Shown: positions 42,723 to 51,092, numbered from the stretch's first letter. The stretch: 64,000 bases of DNA from Streptomyces cavernicola (GCF_029968035.1 NZ_JASCIQ010000024.1:62001-126000); one strand, 5' to 3'. A program made the numbers and translations. Notes: a model not told the origin generated them from the letters alone.

Positions 42723-43021
42723 AGACCCCGGCCGTCTTTTCGACTGCCGCACCATCGTGGCGGGTCGCGCAGTTCCCCGCGCCCCTCAATAACCCACCCA
42801 CCCCAACTCGGGGCTGCGCCCGGACCCCGGCCGTCATTCGGCTGCCGCGCCGTCGTGGCCGCTCGCGCAGTTCCCCGCGCCCCTCAAAAACCCACCCACC
42901 CCGGCAAACTCAGCCCCTCCCACCTTCTCCGCGAACGCCTTCAGAGCTCCGCCCCAGACCCCGGCCGTCACTTCGACCGCCGCACCGTCGTGGCCGCTCG
43001 CGCAGTTCCCCGCGCCCCTGT
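42723..43021. repeat. three tandem copies of a 100-134 bp unit
   Basis: GACCCCGGCCGTC begins units at 42723, 42823 and 42957. Each runs through a CGACTGCCGC-like stretch, CGTGG, the TCGCGCAGTTCCCCGCGCCC core and CTCAAWAACCCACCCACCCC (the last copy ends CTGTCGGGG). The unit length grows by insertion before the third copy. Confidence 0.8.
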
Positions 43022-43297
43022 CGGGGCACGTGAATCCAGCCCCAGCCCGCAAATTCCAGCCCCTCCGGCGTTTGAGGAGCGGGGGTCCGGGGGCTGGCCC
43101 CCGAAACGGGGTCCGGGGCGCAGCCCCGTGGTGGGGTCCAGGGGCAGCAACCCCGAAGCGGGGGCCAGGGCAGAGCCCGTGGTGAGGTCCAGTGGCAGCA
43201 GCCCCAAGGCGGGGGCCGGTGCGGAGCCCCGAAGCGGGTTCCAGGGGCAGCAATCCCAAGGCGGGGGCCAGGGCGGAGCCCCGAAGCAAGGGGCCGG

Positions 43298-43433
43298 GGC
43301 GGCAGCCCCAAAGCGGGGTTCAGAGGCGGCAGCCCCCAAGCGGGGTTCAGAGGCGGCAGCCCCCAAGCGGGGCCCAGGGGCGGCAGCCCCCAAGCGGGGG
43401 GCCGGGGGCGGCAGCCCCGAAGCAGGGGTCCGG
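43298..43433. repeat. 27-bp tandem repeats
   Basis: GGCGGCAGCCCC begins units at 43298, 43325, 43352, 43379 and 43407 (period 27, last 28). Each continues as CAAGCGGGGTTCAGA or a close variant. Part of the larger CAGCCCC-rich array 43120-43440. Confidence 0.85.
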
Positions 43434-43552
43434 GGGCGGCAGTCCCCGGGGCTGTCCGCTGAGGACTTTTGGGAAGGGGCGGGGAGGGGATAAAAAAGGC
43501 CGGCGCCCGAGTCAACAGTGCGGGCCGGGACCACCTGGGTGACCATGAATTC

Positions 43553-45109
43553 ATGCTGCTCGCCGACCTGGCCAAAACCTCCCGGGAGCTGACCGCCACC
43601 ACCTCCCGTACCCAAAAGCGGGCCCTCCTCGCGGAGCTGTTCGGCGGAATGACCCCGGACGAGGCGCCCCTGGTCGTCAGCTATCTCTCCGGCCGGCTCC
43701 CGCAGCGCAAGATCAACGTCGGTTGGACCGCGTTCAAGGACCCCCCTCCCCCGGCCGTGACCCCCACCATCGAGGTTCAACACCTGCACGAGACCTTCGA
43801 CCGCATCGCCGCCGTGGCAGGCAAGGGCGCGCAGGCCGAGCGGAAGCGCCTGCTGCACGACCTGCTCGACGCGGCCACGGAGGACGAACAGCGGTTCCTC
43901 TTCGGCCTGTTGGGCGGCGAGCTGCGCCAGGGCGCGTTGGACGCGCTCGCCGTGGAAGGCATGGCCGCGGCGACCGGAGTGGAGCCCGAGGCGGTGCGCC
44001 GCGCCGTGATGCTCGCGGGCCGGCTCGACGTGGTGGCCCGCCAGCTGGTCGCCGAGGGGGCGGCGGCGCTCGACGCGTTCCGCCTCGACGTGGGCCGCCC
44101 GGTCCTGCCGATGCTGGCGAAGACGGCGCAGGACGTCGACGAGGCCCTGGACGTGCTCGGCCCGTGCGCGGTCGAGGAGAAGCTGGACGGCATCCGCGTA
44201 CAGGTGCACCGCGCCGGCGACGACGTACGGATCTTCACCCGTACGCTGGACGAGATCACCGCCAGACTCCCCGAAGTGACTGCGGCGGCAAGGGAGTTGG
44301 CATCCACGAGGGCGGTCCTCGACGGGGAGGTGATCGCCCTCGACGAGACGGGGCGGCCGCGCTCGTTCCAGGACATCGCGGGGCGCGTCGGCTCCCGCCT
44401 CGACGTCGAGGGCGCGCAGGCCTCGCTCCCGCTGTACCCGGTCTTCTTCGACCTCCTCTCCGTGGACGGCCGCGACCTGCTCGACCTGCCCGCCCGCGAG
44501 CGGCACGCCGAGCTGGCCCGGATCGCGCCGGAGCCGCGCCGGGTGCGCCGCTTCGTGGTCGAGGACCCGGCCGATCCCGAACTCCGGTCCGGGGCGAGGG
44601 AGTTCGCCGAGCAGGCGCTCGCGCGCGGGCACGAGGGCGTGGTCGTCAAGGGTCTGGACGCCCCGTACAGCGCGGGCCGCCGAGGCGCCTCCTGGGTCAA
44701 GGTGAAGCCGGTGCACACCCTCGACCTGGTGGTCCTCGCCGCGGAGTGGGGGCACGGGCGGCGCACCGGCAAGCTGTCCAACCTGCATCTGGGGGCGCGC
44801 CGCGCGGACGGCACGTTCGCGATGCTCGGCAAGACCTTCAAGGGCCTCACCGACGCCCTCCTCGACTGGCAGACCCGCCGCCTCCAGGAACTCGCCGTAC
44901 GGGACGAGAACGCGAGCGACGACGAGTCCGGATGGGTCGTACGGGTGCGGCCCGAGCTGGTCGTGGAGGTGGCCTTCGACGGGGTGCAGCGCTCCTCGCG
45001 CTACCCGGAGGGCGTCACACTGCGGTTCGCCCGCGTCGTCCGCTACCGCGAGGACAAGCCGGCGGCCGAGGCCGACACCGTGGAGACGGTCGTAGGGCTG
45101 CTGCACTGA
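43553..45109 (+). CDS. ATP-dependent DNA ligase
   Basis: A 518-residue ATP-type DNA ligase. The N-terminal DNA-binding domain (1-180) contains HLHETFDRIAAVAGKGAQAE and GALDALAVEGMAAATGV. The nucleotidyltransferase domain has motif I CAVEEKLDGIRVQVHRAG with Lys210 as AMP acceptor, VLDGEVIALDE (motif III), HEGVVVKGLDAPYSAGRRGA (motif IV) and SWVKVKP (motif V). The OB domain follows (LKTFKGLTDALLDWQ-type segment GKTFKGLTDALLDW). Streptomyces carry such ligases besides NAD-dependent LigA, probably for repair. ATG 43553 has only a weak SD (GGTGACC). Monocistronic. Confidence 0.95.
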   Translation: MLLADLAKTSRELTATTSRTQKRALLAELFGGMTPDEAPLVVSYLSGRLPQRKINVGWTAFKDPPPPAVTPTIEVQHLHETFDRIAAVAGKGAQAERKRLLHDLLDAATEDEQRFLFGLLGGELRQGALDALAVEGMAAATGVEPEAVRRAVMLAGRLDVVARQLVAEGAAALDAFRLDVGRPVLPMLAKTAQDVDEALDVLGPCAVEEKLDGIRVQVHRAGDDVRIFTRTLDEITARLPEVTAAARELASTRAVLDGEVIALDETGRPRSFQDIAGRVGSRLDVEGAQASLPLYPVFFDLLSVDGRDLLDLPARERHAELARIAPEPRRVRRFVVEDPADPELRSGAREFAEQALARGHEGVVVKGLDAPYSAGRRGASWVKVKPVHTLDLVVLAAEWGHGRRTGKLSNLHLGARRADGTFAMLGKTFKGLTDALLDWQTRRLQELAVRDENASDDESGWVVRVRPELVVEVAFDGVQRSSRYPEGVTLRFARVVRYREDKPAAEADTVETVVGLLH

Positions 45110-45249
45110 GCCCCCCTCGGAACGGAGCACGATTTCAGGTGAACCAGCCGCAGTGTCAAGGGAGTTGGGGGTACGGGACCGGGCGGGCCGACACGCCCGA
45201 CCGGACCAGTGGGCGTGCCCGTGGGCCCGAAGCCGGGTAGCGCCTCCCC

Positions 45250-46638
45250 ATGGACAGCTCACCGGAGACCCCGGAGACCCCAGAGCCCCTCGACCACGCC
45301 GCCCACGCCGCCCACGCCGACCACCACTCCCGGTCCACGGACCCGCTGGTCACCCGGCTCACCGCCCGCGGAGTGCACGGCGTGGCCCTGACCTGGGTGG
45401 ACAACGCGGGCCTCACCCGCGTCAAGGCCGTACCTCTCGCCCGGCTCGGGCCGGCCGCCGAGCGGGGCGTCGGCATGTCGCCCGTCTTCGACGTGTACCT
45501 CGTCGACGACTCCATGACGTCCAGCCGGCACACCGGCGGCCCCGACGGCGACCTGCGCCTCGTGCCCGACCTCGACCGCCTCACCGCCCTTGCGGGGCAG
45601 CCCGGTTGGGCCTGGGCGCCGGTCGACCGCTTCGACCAGGGCGGCCGCCGCTACCGGGGCTGCCAGCGCCACTTCGCCCGCCGTATGGCCGACCGGGCCG
45701 CCGAGCGCGGCCTTCGGCTGCGCATGGGCTTCGAGACGGAGTGGGTGGTCACCCGCGACGGCGCTCCGGCGGCGACCGGTCCCGCGTACGGGATGACACG
45801 CATCGTCGAGCTGTCCGCATACGCCGACGAGCTGCTCACCGCCCTCGCCGCGCAGGGCCTCGACGTGCTGCAGCTCCATCCCGAGTACGCGCCGGGCCAG
45901 TTCGAGGTGTCCGTGGCGCCGTCCGACCCGGTGCGCGCCGCGGACGAGGCGGTCCTGGTGCGGGAGACGATCCGGGCGGTGTCCCTGGCGCACGGGCTGA
46001 CGCCCGCGTTCGGCCCGGCCGTCGCGCCCGGCACGGTGGGCAACGGGCGGCATCTGCACCTGAGCCTCTGGGACGGCGAGCGGAACCTGTGCGCGGGCGG
46101 TGAGGGGCCCTTCGGCATGACGAGCCGCGCGGAGTCCTTCCTCGCCGGGGTCCTCGCGGCGCTGCCCGAACTCCTCGCCGTCGGCGCGCCCTCACCCGCG
46201 AGCCACCTCCGCCTGGAGCCCTCCCGCTGGGCCGGCGCGTTCCAGTGCTGGGGCCTGGAGAACCGCGAAGCCGCGCTCCGTTTCATCACCGGCGCCCCCG
46301 ACGACCCGGCCGCCGCCAACGCCGAGGTCAAGTGCTTCGACCCGGCGGCCAACCCGTACCTCGTGGTCGGCTCGGTGATCGCCGCGGGCCTGGCCGCCCT
46401 GGACTCGGGCGCCACCCTGCCCGAGCCGGTCTCCGGCGACCCGGCGGGCCAGGAGCAGCCGCGTCTGCCCACCTCGCTGCCGCAGTCCCTGGACCTCTTC
46501 CGCGGCTCGGCCGTGCTGCGCGAGGCGATGGGCGACGAGCTGTTCGAGGCGTTCGCGGCGGTGCGTGCGGCCGAGGTCGAGCTGTTCGCCGCGCACACTC
46601 CGGACGAGCTGGCCGCGGCGACGAGGGAGCGCTACTGA
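45250..46638 (+). CDS. glutamine synthetase family protein
   Basis: A 462-residue GS-fold enzyme. A His/Ala-rich N-terminus (HAAHAAHADHHSRS) precedes the beta-grasp domain (VHGVALTWVDNAGLTRVKAV, then PLARL). The catalytic domain shows LRMGFETEWVVTRDG (metal Glu), QLHPEYAPGQFEVSVAPSDP, NGRHLHLSLWDGERNL and EVKCFDPAANPYLVVGSVIA. Divergence from true GlnA suggests a gamma-glutamyl ligase using an amine or polyamine, as for the Streptomyces GlnA3/GlnA4 enzymes. The specific substrate is not deducible. The amidohydrolase partner often found with this type is a pseudogene just downstream. Confidence 0.88.
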   Translation: MDSSPETPETPEPLDHAAHAAHADHHSRSTDPLVTRLTARGVHGVALTWVDNAGLTRVKAVPLARLGPAAERGVGMSPVFDVYLVDDSMTSSRHTGGPDGDLRLVPDLDRLTALAGQPGWAWAPVDRFDQGGRRYRGCQRHFARRMADRAAERGLRLRMGFETEWVVTRDGAPAATGPAYGMTRIVELSAYADELLTALAAQGLDVLQLHPEYAPGQFEVSVAPSDPVRAADEAVLVRETIRAVSLAHGLTPAFGPAVAPGTVGNGRHLHLSLWDGERNLCAGGEGPFGMTSRAESFLAGVLAALPELLAVGAPSPASHLRLEPSRWAGAFQCWGLENREAALRFITGAPDDPAAANAEVKCFDPAANPYLVVGSVIAAGLAALDSGATLPEPVSGDPAGQEQPRLPTSLPQSLDLFRGSAVLREAMGDELFEAFAAVRAAEVELFAAHTPDELAAATRERY

Positions 46639-46985
46639 CGCCCGCGGCGCAGCTGCCTCCGGCCGCCCTGGTCGACCACCACTGCCACGGCGCCCTCCGC
46701 CCCCTCCCGGCCGACGGGGCCGCCTTCGAGTCGCGGCTCACCGAGTCAGGACGCCCCCGCTCCGCCGGGCACGAGGTTCCACGACACCCAACTCGGCTCC
46801 GCCGTACGGAGGTTGCGCCCGCCGCGCCGGGCTCGGCGTGCAGGTGGTCGGCGAGCGGCAGCTGCGGGCCGCCGGCATCGGGGAGACGCCCCCTGGCGGG
46901 CGATCTGACGGGACTCGCGGAGAACGCCCACCGCGGCTACGAACACGACGGCCCGCACGGCGAGAGCGCCGCGCGAGCCGGGTGA
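46639..46985 (+). pseudogene. decayed amidohydrolase (FluG-like partner of the GS gene)
   Basis: No start codon fits. Recognisable pieces occur in changing frames. ALVDHHCHGALRPLPADGAA and FESRLTESGRP (46662-46755) look like the metal-binding N-terminus of an amidohydrolase. TRFHDTQLGSAVRRLRPP follows in the next frame (from 46771), RQLRAAGIGE in a third (near 46856), then LAGDLTGLAENAHRGYEHDG back in the first. The preserved piece is far shorter than the 350-400 residues expected. Several frameshifts and large deletions are implied. Amidohydrolases of this type are commonly paired with GS-like genes. No intact gene is seen to 47058. Confidence 0.65.
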
Positions 46986-47058
46986 GCGTTCGCACAAGGC
47001 TTCCTGGAGCACTCGTACGGGAAAAGGTTCCTGCTCGGGTGGAGCAGGGGTCGGGGCG

Positions 47059-48081
47059 TCAGGATCCGTCGGGGTCGGCCCGGTCCAGGGCGGGACGCGG
47101 GGCGGGGCCCGCCTCCAGGAGCTGGTCGGCGGCCGCTGTGTCGGTGACCAGGCTGGTCACAAGGCCGGAACGCAGCACCGCGTCGATCGCCGCCGCCTTG
47201 CGCTGCCCGCCCGCGATGGCCACGACCTCGGGGATGCGGCGCAGCCGGTCGGCCTCGACGGTGATGCAGCGCTCGCCCAGGTCACGGCCGACGCGGCGGC
47301 CCTCGGCGTCGAAGAGGTGCGCGGACATCTCGGCGGCGACGCCGAGCGAGGCGTAGTGCGCGCGCTCCTCGTCGGTGAGCATGTCGTGCACGGTCGAGAT
47401 GCCCGGCTCCCAGGAGCCGATCGAGACGCAGGCGACGGTGACCTTGTCGAAGTACTCGAAGGCGCGGGCGATCCCGGTCTGGTTGCGCAGCGCGGCCGCG
47501 GTCGCCGAGTCCGGGAGCAGCATCGGCGCGTAGATCGGGTGCGCCTCGCCGCCGGAGACCTGGGCGGCCCGCCGGACGGCCTCGACGGAGCCGCGCTCGG
47601 CGGTGCCCGCGTCGTACACACCGGTCAGCTGCACCACCGTGCACGGCGGCAGGCTGCTGAGCGCGGCCGCCATGTGGATCGTGGACCGGCCCCAGGCGAG
47701 GCCGAGCACATCTCCCTCGGTGACCAGCTCGCCGAGCAGGTCGGCGGCGACCTCGCCGAGGTTCTCCGGGTCGGGCGACTCCTCGACGGCCTGCGCCGGG
47801 GACTCCACGACGACTGCGTGGCGCAGGCCATAGCGGGCCCGCAGCCGGTCGGAGCGCTCGGCGTCCAACTCGGCGGGTACGCGGATCTCGATCCGTACGA
47901 GATCCCTCTCGAGGGCGGTCTCCAGGACCCTCGCGACCTTGAAGCGGCTGACGCCGAACTCCTCCGCGATCTGGATCTTGGACTTGCCCTCGAGATAGAA
48001 GCGGCGGGCCATGGCCGCCGCCTGCACCAGCTCAGCGGGTCCCATCCGCAGGGCCGGCCTCCCCGCTGACATGCCAGTCAC
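47059..48081 (-). CDS. SorC/DeoR-type sugar-binding transcriptional regulator
   Basis: A 340-residue regulator. An N-terminal HTH (MARRFYLEGKSKIQIAEEFG, then VSRFKVARVLETAL) is followed by a sugar-phosphate-binding, phosphosugar isomerase-like domain (about 85-325): LGLAWGRSTIHMAAALSSLP, VVQLTGVYDAGTAERGS, SIGSWEPGISTVHDMLTDEE, IAGGQRKAAAIDAVLRSGLV. The GTG at 48079-48081 is preferred because GAGGAGAG lies 4 nt upstream; GTG 48105 and ATG 48072 are possible. No sugar operon adjoins it, and rpe upstream is the nearest carbohydrate gene. Repeated GTGAAC motifs upstream suggest autoregulation. Confidence 0.9.
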   Translation of the reverse strand: MTGMSAGRPALRMGPAELVQAAAMARRFYLEGKSKIQIAEEFGVSRFKVARVLETALERDLVRIEIRVPAELDAERSDRLRARYGLRHAVVVESPAQAVEESPDPENLGEVAADLLGELVTEGDVLGLAWGRSTIHMAAALSSLPPCTVVQLTGVYDAGTAERGSVEAVRRAAQVSGGEAHPIYAPMLLPDSATAAALRNQTGIARAFEYFDKVTVACVSIGSWEPGISTVHDMLTDEERAHYASLGVAAEMSAHLFDAEGRRVGRDLGERCITVEADRLRRIPEVVAIAGGQRKAAAIDAVLRSGLVTSLVTDTAAADQLLEAGPAPRPALDRADPDGS

Positions 48082-48163
48082 GGCGCTCTCCTCACTGCTG
48101 TTCACAAGCTCTGCTGCGATACGGGCCCTGCCGGTCAGGCGCGGCCGCCGTATCCAGTCTGCT

Positions 48164-48208
48164 GCTCACATGCTGTTGTTTCACACGACTGCGTTCACAA
48201 GTTCACTC
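48164..48208 (-). promoter_or_regulatory. repeated GTGAAC-like motifs upstream of the SorC gene
   Basis: Read on the minus strand, GAGTGAAC, TTGTGAAC, GTGTGAAA and TGTGAGC recur within 48164-48208, about 83-127 bp upstream of the regulator start; another TTGTGAAC lies at 48102-48109. Regularly repeated short motifs suit a tetrameric SorC regulator. Inferred. Confidence 0.45.
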
Positions 48209-48317
48209 ATCGGCTTTCCGCTCATCCTTGCAGATGCGGCGACACTTGATCAGTCCTGCCGGTCGCCGTTCATCTGCCGGTGGCTCGGAGGTCGCCGAGG
48301 CGGTCGCTCGTGACGGT

Positions 48318-49004
48318 TCAGTGGGCGCAGGCCCACGCTGCGGAGGCGGTCACGTCCTCGGCCTTGGCGCGCAGGGCCTGCACGGCGGCGGCCGGGTCGT
48401 CCTTGCCGTAGACGGCGGAGCCGGCCACGAACACATCGGCGCCCGCTTCCGCGCACCGCTCGATCGTCGACTCCGCGACGCCGCCGTCGACCTGCAGCCA
48501 CAGCTCCAGGCCGTGCTTGGAGATCAGCTCACGGGTCCTGCGGATCTTCGGCAGCATGATGTCGAGGAAGGCCTGGCCGCCGAAGCCGGGCTCCACGGTC
48601 ATGATCAGCAGCATGTCGAGCTCGGGCAGCAGATCCTCGTACGGCTCGATCGGCGTGGCCGGCTTCAGCGCCATGGAGGCGCGGGCGCCCTTGGCCCGGA
48701 TCTCCCGCGCGAGCCGCACGGGCGCGGCGGCTGCCTCGGCGTGGAAGGTCACGGACCCGGCCCCGGCCTCCACGTACTGCGGCGCCCAGCGGTCCGGGTC
48801 CTCGATCATCAGATGGCAGTCGAGCGGCGTGCTCGTCGCCTTGCTCAGGGACTCCACGATCGGCACCCCGAGCGTCAGATTCGGCACGAAGTGGTTGTCC
48901 ATCACGTCGACGTGGAGCCAGTCGGCGCCGCGGACGGCCTCGGCCTCTTCGGCGAGACGCGCGAAGTCGGCGGACAGGATGCTGGGATTGATCTGAACTG
49001 CCAT
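48318..49004 (-). CDS. rpe: ribulose-phosphate 3-epimerase
   Basis: A 228-residue TIM-barrel epimerase interconverting ribulose 5-phosphate and xylulose 5-phosphate in the pentose phosphate pathway. INPSILSADFARLAEEAEAV, WLHVDVMDNHFVPNLTLGVP (metal His/Asp), LDCHLMIEDPDRW, IMTVEPGFGGQAFLDIMLPK, LWLQVDGGVAESTIERCAEA (catalytic Asp) and GADVFVAGSAVYGKDDPAAA are all canonical. ATG 49002-49004 with AGGCTTGGGGC upstream. Monocistronic; the 236-bp gap to the SorC gene holds that gene's promoter. Confidence 0.97.
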   Translation of the reverse strand: MAVQINPSILSADFARLAEEAEAVRGADWLHVDVMDNHFVPNLTLGVPIVESLSKATSTPLDCHLMIEDPDRWAPQYVEAGAGSVTFHAEAAAAPVRLAREIRAKGARASMALKPATPIEPYEDLLPELDMLLIMTVEPGFGGQAFLDIMLPKIRRTRELISKHGLELWLQVDGGVAESTIERCAEAGADVFVAGSAVYGKDDPAAAVQALRAKAEDVTASAAWACAH

Positions 49005-49170
49005 GCCCCAAGCCTGCCATGCCCGGCGCGCATTGCTGTCGGTGTACCGTGCATCGGCCCTTCTGGAGAGGCTGGCGGCGGGTGAGTTGAGGCCTCCCTT
49101 GTAGGGTCGCTGCGGGCCGGACGACGCCGTACGGGCACCGGTCCCGGTTCCTGGAAGAGGTGGTGTACGG

Positions 49171-49473
49171 ATGCTGGGCATCCTGATCGTGATCGTGCTG
49201 TTGACTCTGGCCGTGGTGGGGGCGGCCGTGGTAGCGGTCATCGCCCTGCGCAACCGCCGGCCGGCGCCGCCCGCCCCGCTCATGGGCCCGCCCCAGCCCC
49301 CGTACCCGCAGCAGTACCCGGCGGCCCCCGGTCAGGTCCCGGGCCCGAACCCGAACCCGAACCCGTACGCGCAGGCCCCGCAGGCCCCGCAGGCCCCGCA
49401 GGCCCCGCAGGCCCCGCAGGCCCCGCAGGCCCCGAACCCGTACGGCCAACAGCCGCCCTACCAGGGTCAGTAG
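49171..49473 (+). CDS. small membrane-anchored Pro/Gln-rich protein
   Basis: A 100-residue protein. One N-terminal helix (MLGILIVIVLLTLAVVGAAV, to about residue 26) and RNRR stop-transfer residues precede a tail rich in Pro, Gln, Tyr and Asn: PPYPQQYPAAPGQVPGPNPN, then seven copies of APQ, then PNPYGQQPPYQGQ. The tail is probably disordered and cytoplasmic. Function unknown. GGAAGAGGTGGTGTACGG precedes the ATG. The tail comes from a 9-nt tandem repeat, so its length is probably variable. It reads away from rpe and ends just before the large palindrome. Confidence 0.8.
   Translation: MLGILIVIVLLTLAVVGAAVVAVIALRNRRPAPPAPLMGPPQPPYPQQYPAAPGQVPGPNPNPNPYAQAPQAPQAPQAPQAPQAPQAPNPYGQQPPYQGQ
49371..49433 (+). 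repeat. seven tandem copies of GCAGGCCCC(G) 9-mer
   Basis: The 9-nt unit CAGGCCCCG repeats without variation from about 49371 to 49433, inside the small membrane protein gene, encoding (APQ)n. The perfect repetition at DNA level indicates recent slippage rather than protein-level selection alone. Confidence 0.9.
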
Positions 49474-49487
49474 AGGCTGGGCCCCCG

Positions 49488-49656
49488 CTAGGGGGCGTCT
49501 CCCCGATCTTTGCGGGTCCGCGACGCCTGGCACGCACTCTCGCCGCACGCCCGAATCACCCAAGTACGTCCAGTACGAGGGAGATCCGGGCGCACGCCGA
49601 GAGCACGCACCAGACGCCGCGGCCTGATCCGCAAAGATCGGAGAGACACCCCCTAG
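49488..49656. repeat. 169-bp imperfect palindromic element
   Basis: The ends CTAGGGGGCGTCTCCCCGAT (from 49488) and ATCGGAGAGACACCCCCTAG (to 49656) are inverted copies. Pairing continues inward through TCTTTGCGG/CCGCAAAGA, a 4-nt bulge, GACGCCTGG/CCAGACGCC and GTACGTCCAGTACG at the centre, about 75-80% overall. No coding capacity is seen. The structure resembles a mobile palindromic (MITE/REP-like) unit. The right-hand CTAG contains the TAG stop codon of rsmB. A transcript would fold into one long hairpin and could terminate both convergent genes. Confidence 0.9.
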
Positions 49657-51092
49657 GCCGTGCGGCGCAGCAGGGCCAGGTACATCGCGTCCGTGCCGTG
49701 CAAATGCGGCCAGAGCTGGATGTCGGGGCCGTCGCCGAGGGCGGGCACGCCGGGCAACAGCGGGCGGGCGTCGATGAGTTCGGCGCCGCCCTGCCGCTTC
49801 AGGACGTCGTCGACCACGGCGCGGGTCTCGGCCAGGTGCGGCGAGCAGGTCGCGTAGCCGACGACGCCGCCGACCCGTACCGCCTTCAACGCCTCCTGGA
49901 GCAGGGCCCGTTGCAGCGGCGCGAAGCCGTCCAGGTCCTCGGGCCGACGGCGCCAGCGAGCCTCCGGGCGGCGGCGGAGCGCGCCGAGACCGGTGCAGGG
50001 CACGTCCATGAGCACGCGGTCGAAGGAACCGGGCAGCCACGGCGGCCGGGTCCCGTCGGCGGCGATCACCTGGTACGGCCCGGGGTTGCCCTCGAGCGCA
50101 CGCTCGACCAGCTTGGCCCGGTGCGGCTGCTTCTCGGAGGCGAGCAGCGTCGCACCGCGCTGCGAGGCGAGCCCCGCCAGCATCGCGGCCTTCCCGCCGG
50201 GCCCGGCGCAGCCGTCCAGCCAGCGCTGATCGGAGCCTTCGAGGGGCGCGTTGGCGAGCGCGAGGGCCACCAGCTGGCTGCCCTCGTCCTGCACACCGGC
50301 CCGCCCCTCGCGCACCGCGTCGAGCGCGCCCGGCTCGCCGCCCTCGGTGAGCCGCACCGCGTACGGCGACCAGCGGCCGGGCAGCGCGGAGTCCTCGCCG
50401 AGCCCGTCGAGCAGCTCGTCGGCGGTGATCCGGCCGGGCCGGGCGACCAGGGTGACCTCGGGCCGCTCGTTGTCGGCGTCGAGCAGGTCCTCGATCCCGG
50501 CGCGGCCGCCGCCGAGCGAGTCCCAAAGCGCGGAGACGACCCAGCGCGGGTGCGAGTGCACGACGGCCAGGTGGTCCTCGGGGTCCTCGTCGTAGGGCGG
50601 CGCGACCCGCTCCAGCCAGCCGTCGAGATCCTCGGCGGCGATCTTCCGCAGCACGGCGTTGACGAACTTCGCCCGCCCGTCGCCGAGCACGACCCGCGCC
50701 AGTTCGACGCTCGCGGACACGGCGGCGTGCGTCGGGATCCGGGTGCCGAGCAACTGGTGCGCGCCCAGGCTCAGGACGTCGAGCACAGGCGGGTCGACCT
50801 CACGCAGCGGCCGGTCGACGCAGGCCGCGATGATCGCGTCGTACGTGCCCTGCCGGCGCAGCGTCCCGTACACGAGCTCGGTCGCGAGCGCCGCGTCCCG
50901 CCCGTCGAAGTTCTCCGGCCCCTCCTTCTCCCGCGCCTTGCGCAGCAGCGGCGGCAGCACGAGGTTCGCGTACGCGTCCCGCTCGTCCACCGCCCGCAAC
51001 GCCTCGAAGGCAAGGATCCGCACAGGGTCCTTCTGCGGACGCCGATACGGCTTGGCGGGCTTACGGGGACGACGACCGTGCTGTTCGCTCAC
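49653..51092 (-). CDS. rsmB: 16S rRNA m5C967 methyltransferase
   Basis: A 479-residue RsmB/Fmu. The N-terminal NusB-like domain (about 25-160: PVRILAFEALRAVDERDAYA; LLGTRIPTHAAVSASVELAR) is followed by a SAM-dependent methyltransferase domain: WLDGCAGPGGKAAMLAGLAS (motif I), DVPCTGLGALRRRPEARWRR (motif IV Cys) and GYATCSPHLAET (motif VI catalytic Cys). The GTG start at 51090-51092 (VSEQHGRRPRK) has GGAG 11 nt upstream. It lies downstream of fmt, as in many actinobacteria. Its stop codon is inside the palindromic element. Confidence 0.95.
   Translation of the reverse strand: MSEQHGRRPRKPAKPYRRPQKDPVRILAFEALRAVDERDAYANLVLPPLLRKAREKEGPENFDGRDAALATELVYGTLRRQGTYDAIIAACVDRPLREVDPPVLDVLSLGAHQLLGTRIPTHAAVSASVELARVVLGDGRAKFVNAVLRKIAAEDLDGWLERVAPPYDEDPEDHLAVVHSHPRWVVSALWDSLGGGRAGIEDLLDADNERPEVTLVARPGRITADELLDGLGEDSALPGRWSPYAVRLTEGGEPGALDAVREGRAGVQDEGSQLVALALANAPLEGSDQRWLDGCAGPGGKAAMLAGLASQRGATLLASEKQPHRAKLVERALEGNPGPYQVIAADGTRPPWLPGSFDRVLMDVPCTGLGALRRRPEARWRRRPEDLDGFAPLQRALLQEALKAVRVGGVVGYATCSPHLAETRAVVDDVLKRQGGAELIDARPLLPGVPALGDGPDIQLWPHLHGTDAMYLALLRRTA

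Larger units (their letters stand above)
42597..43498. repeat. 900-bp repeat cassette with inverted ends
   Basis: The left end (42597-42620, CTTCCCCACCCCGCCCCTTC) and right end (43461-43498, TTTTGGGAAGGGGCGGGGAG) are inverted copies of the module bounding the 29.3- and 36.9-kb cassettes. Between them lie three copies of the core TCGCGCAGTTCCCCGCGCCC (about 42765, 42863, 42998), the CCGGCGTTTGAGGAGCGGGG module at 43062-43081 and a run of CAGCCCC-rich tandem repeats. It fills the divergent gap 42554-43552 between the RNase and DNA ligase genes. No gene is evident; open frames here are repeat artefacts. Confidence 0.85.

Noticed and set aside
43120..43440. Possible CRISPR array
   Set aside because: Period of about 27 bp with no unique spacers; part of the dispersed repeat cassette.
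42968..45262. 764-codon minus-strand open frame
   Set aside because: Antisense to the DNA ligase gene and the CAGCCCC repeats; no family motifs.
46565..47356. 263-codon plus-strand open frame
   Set aside because: It joins a shadow of the GS gene end, pieces of the pseudogene and antisense of the SorC gene.
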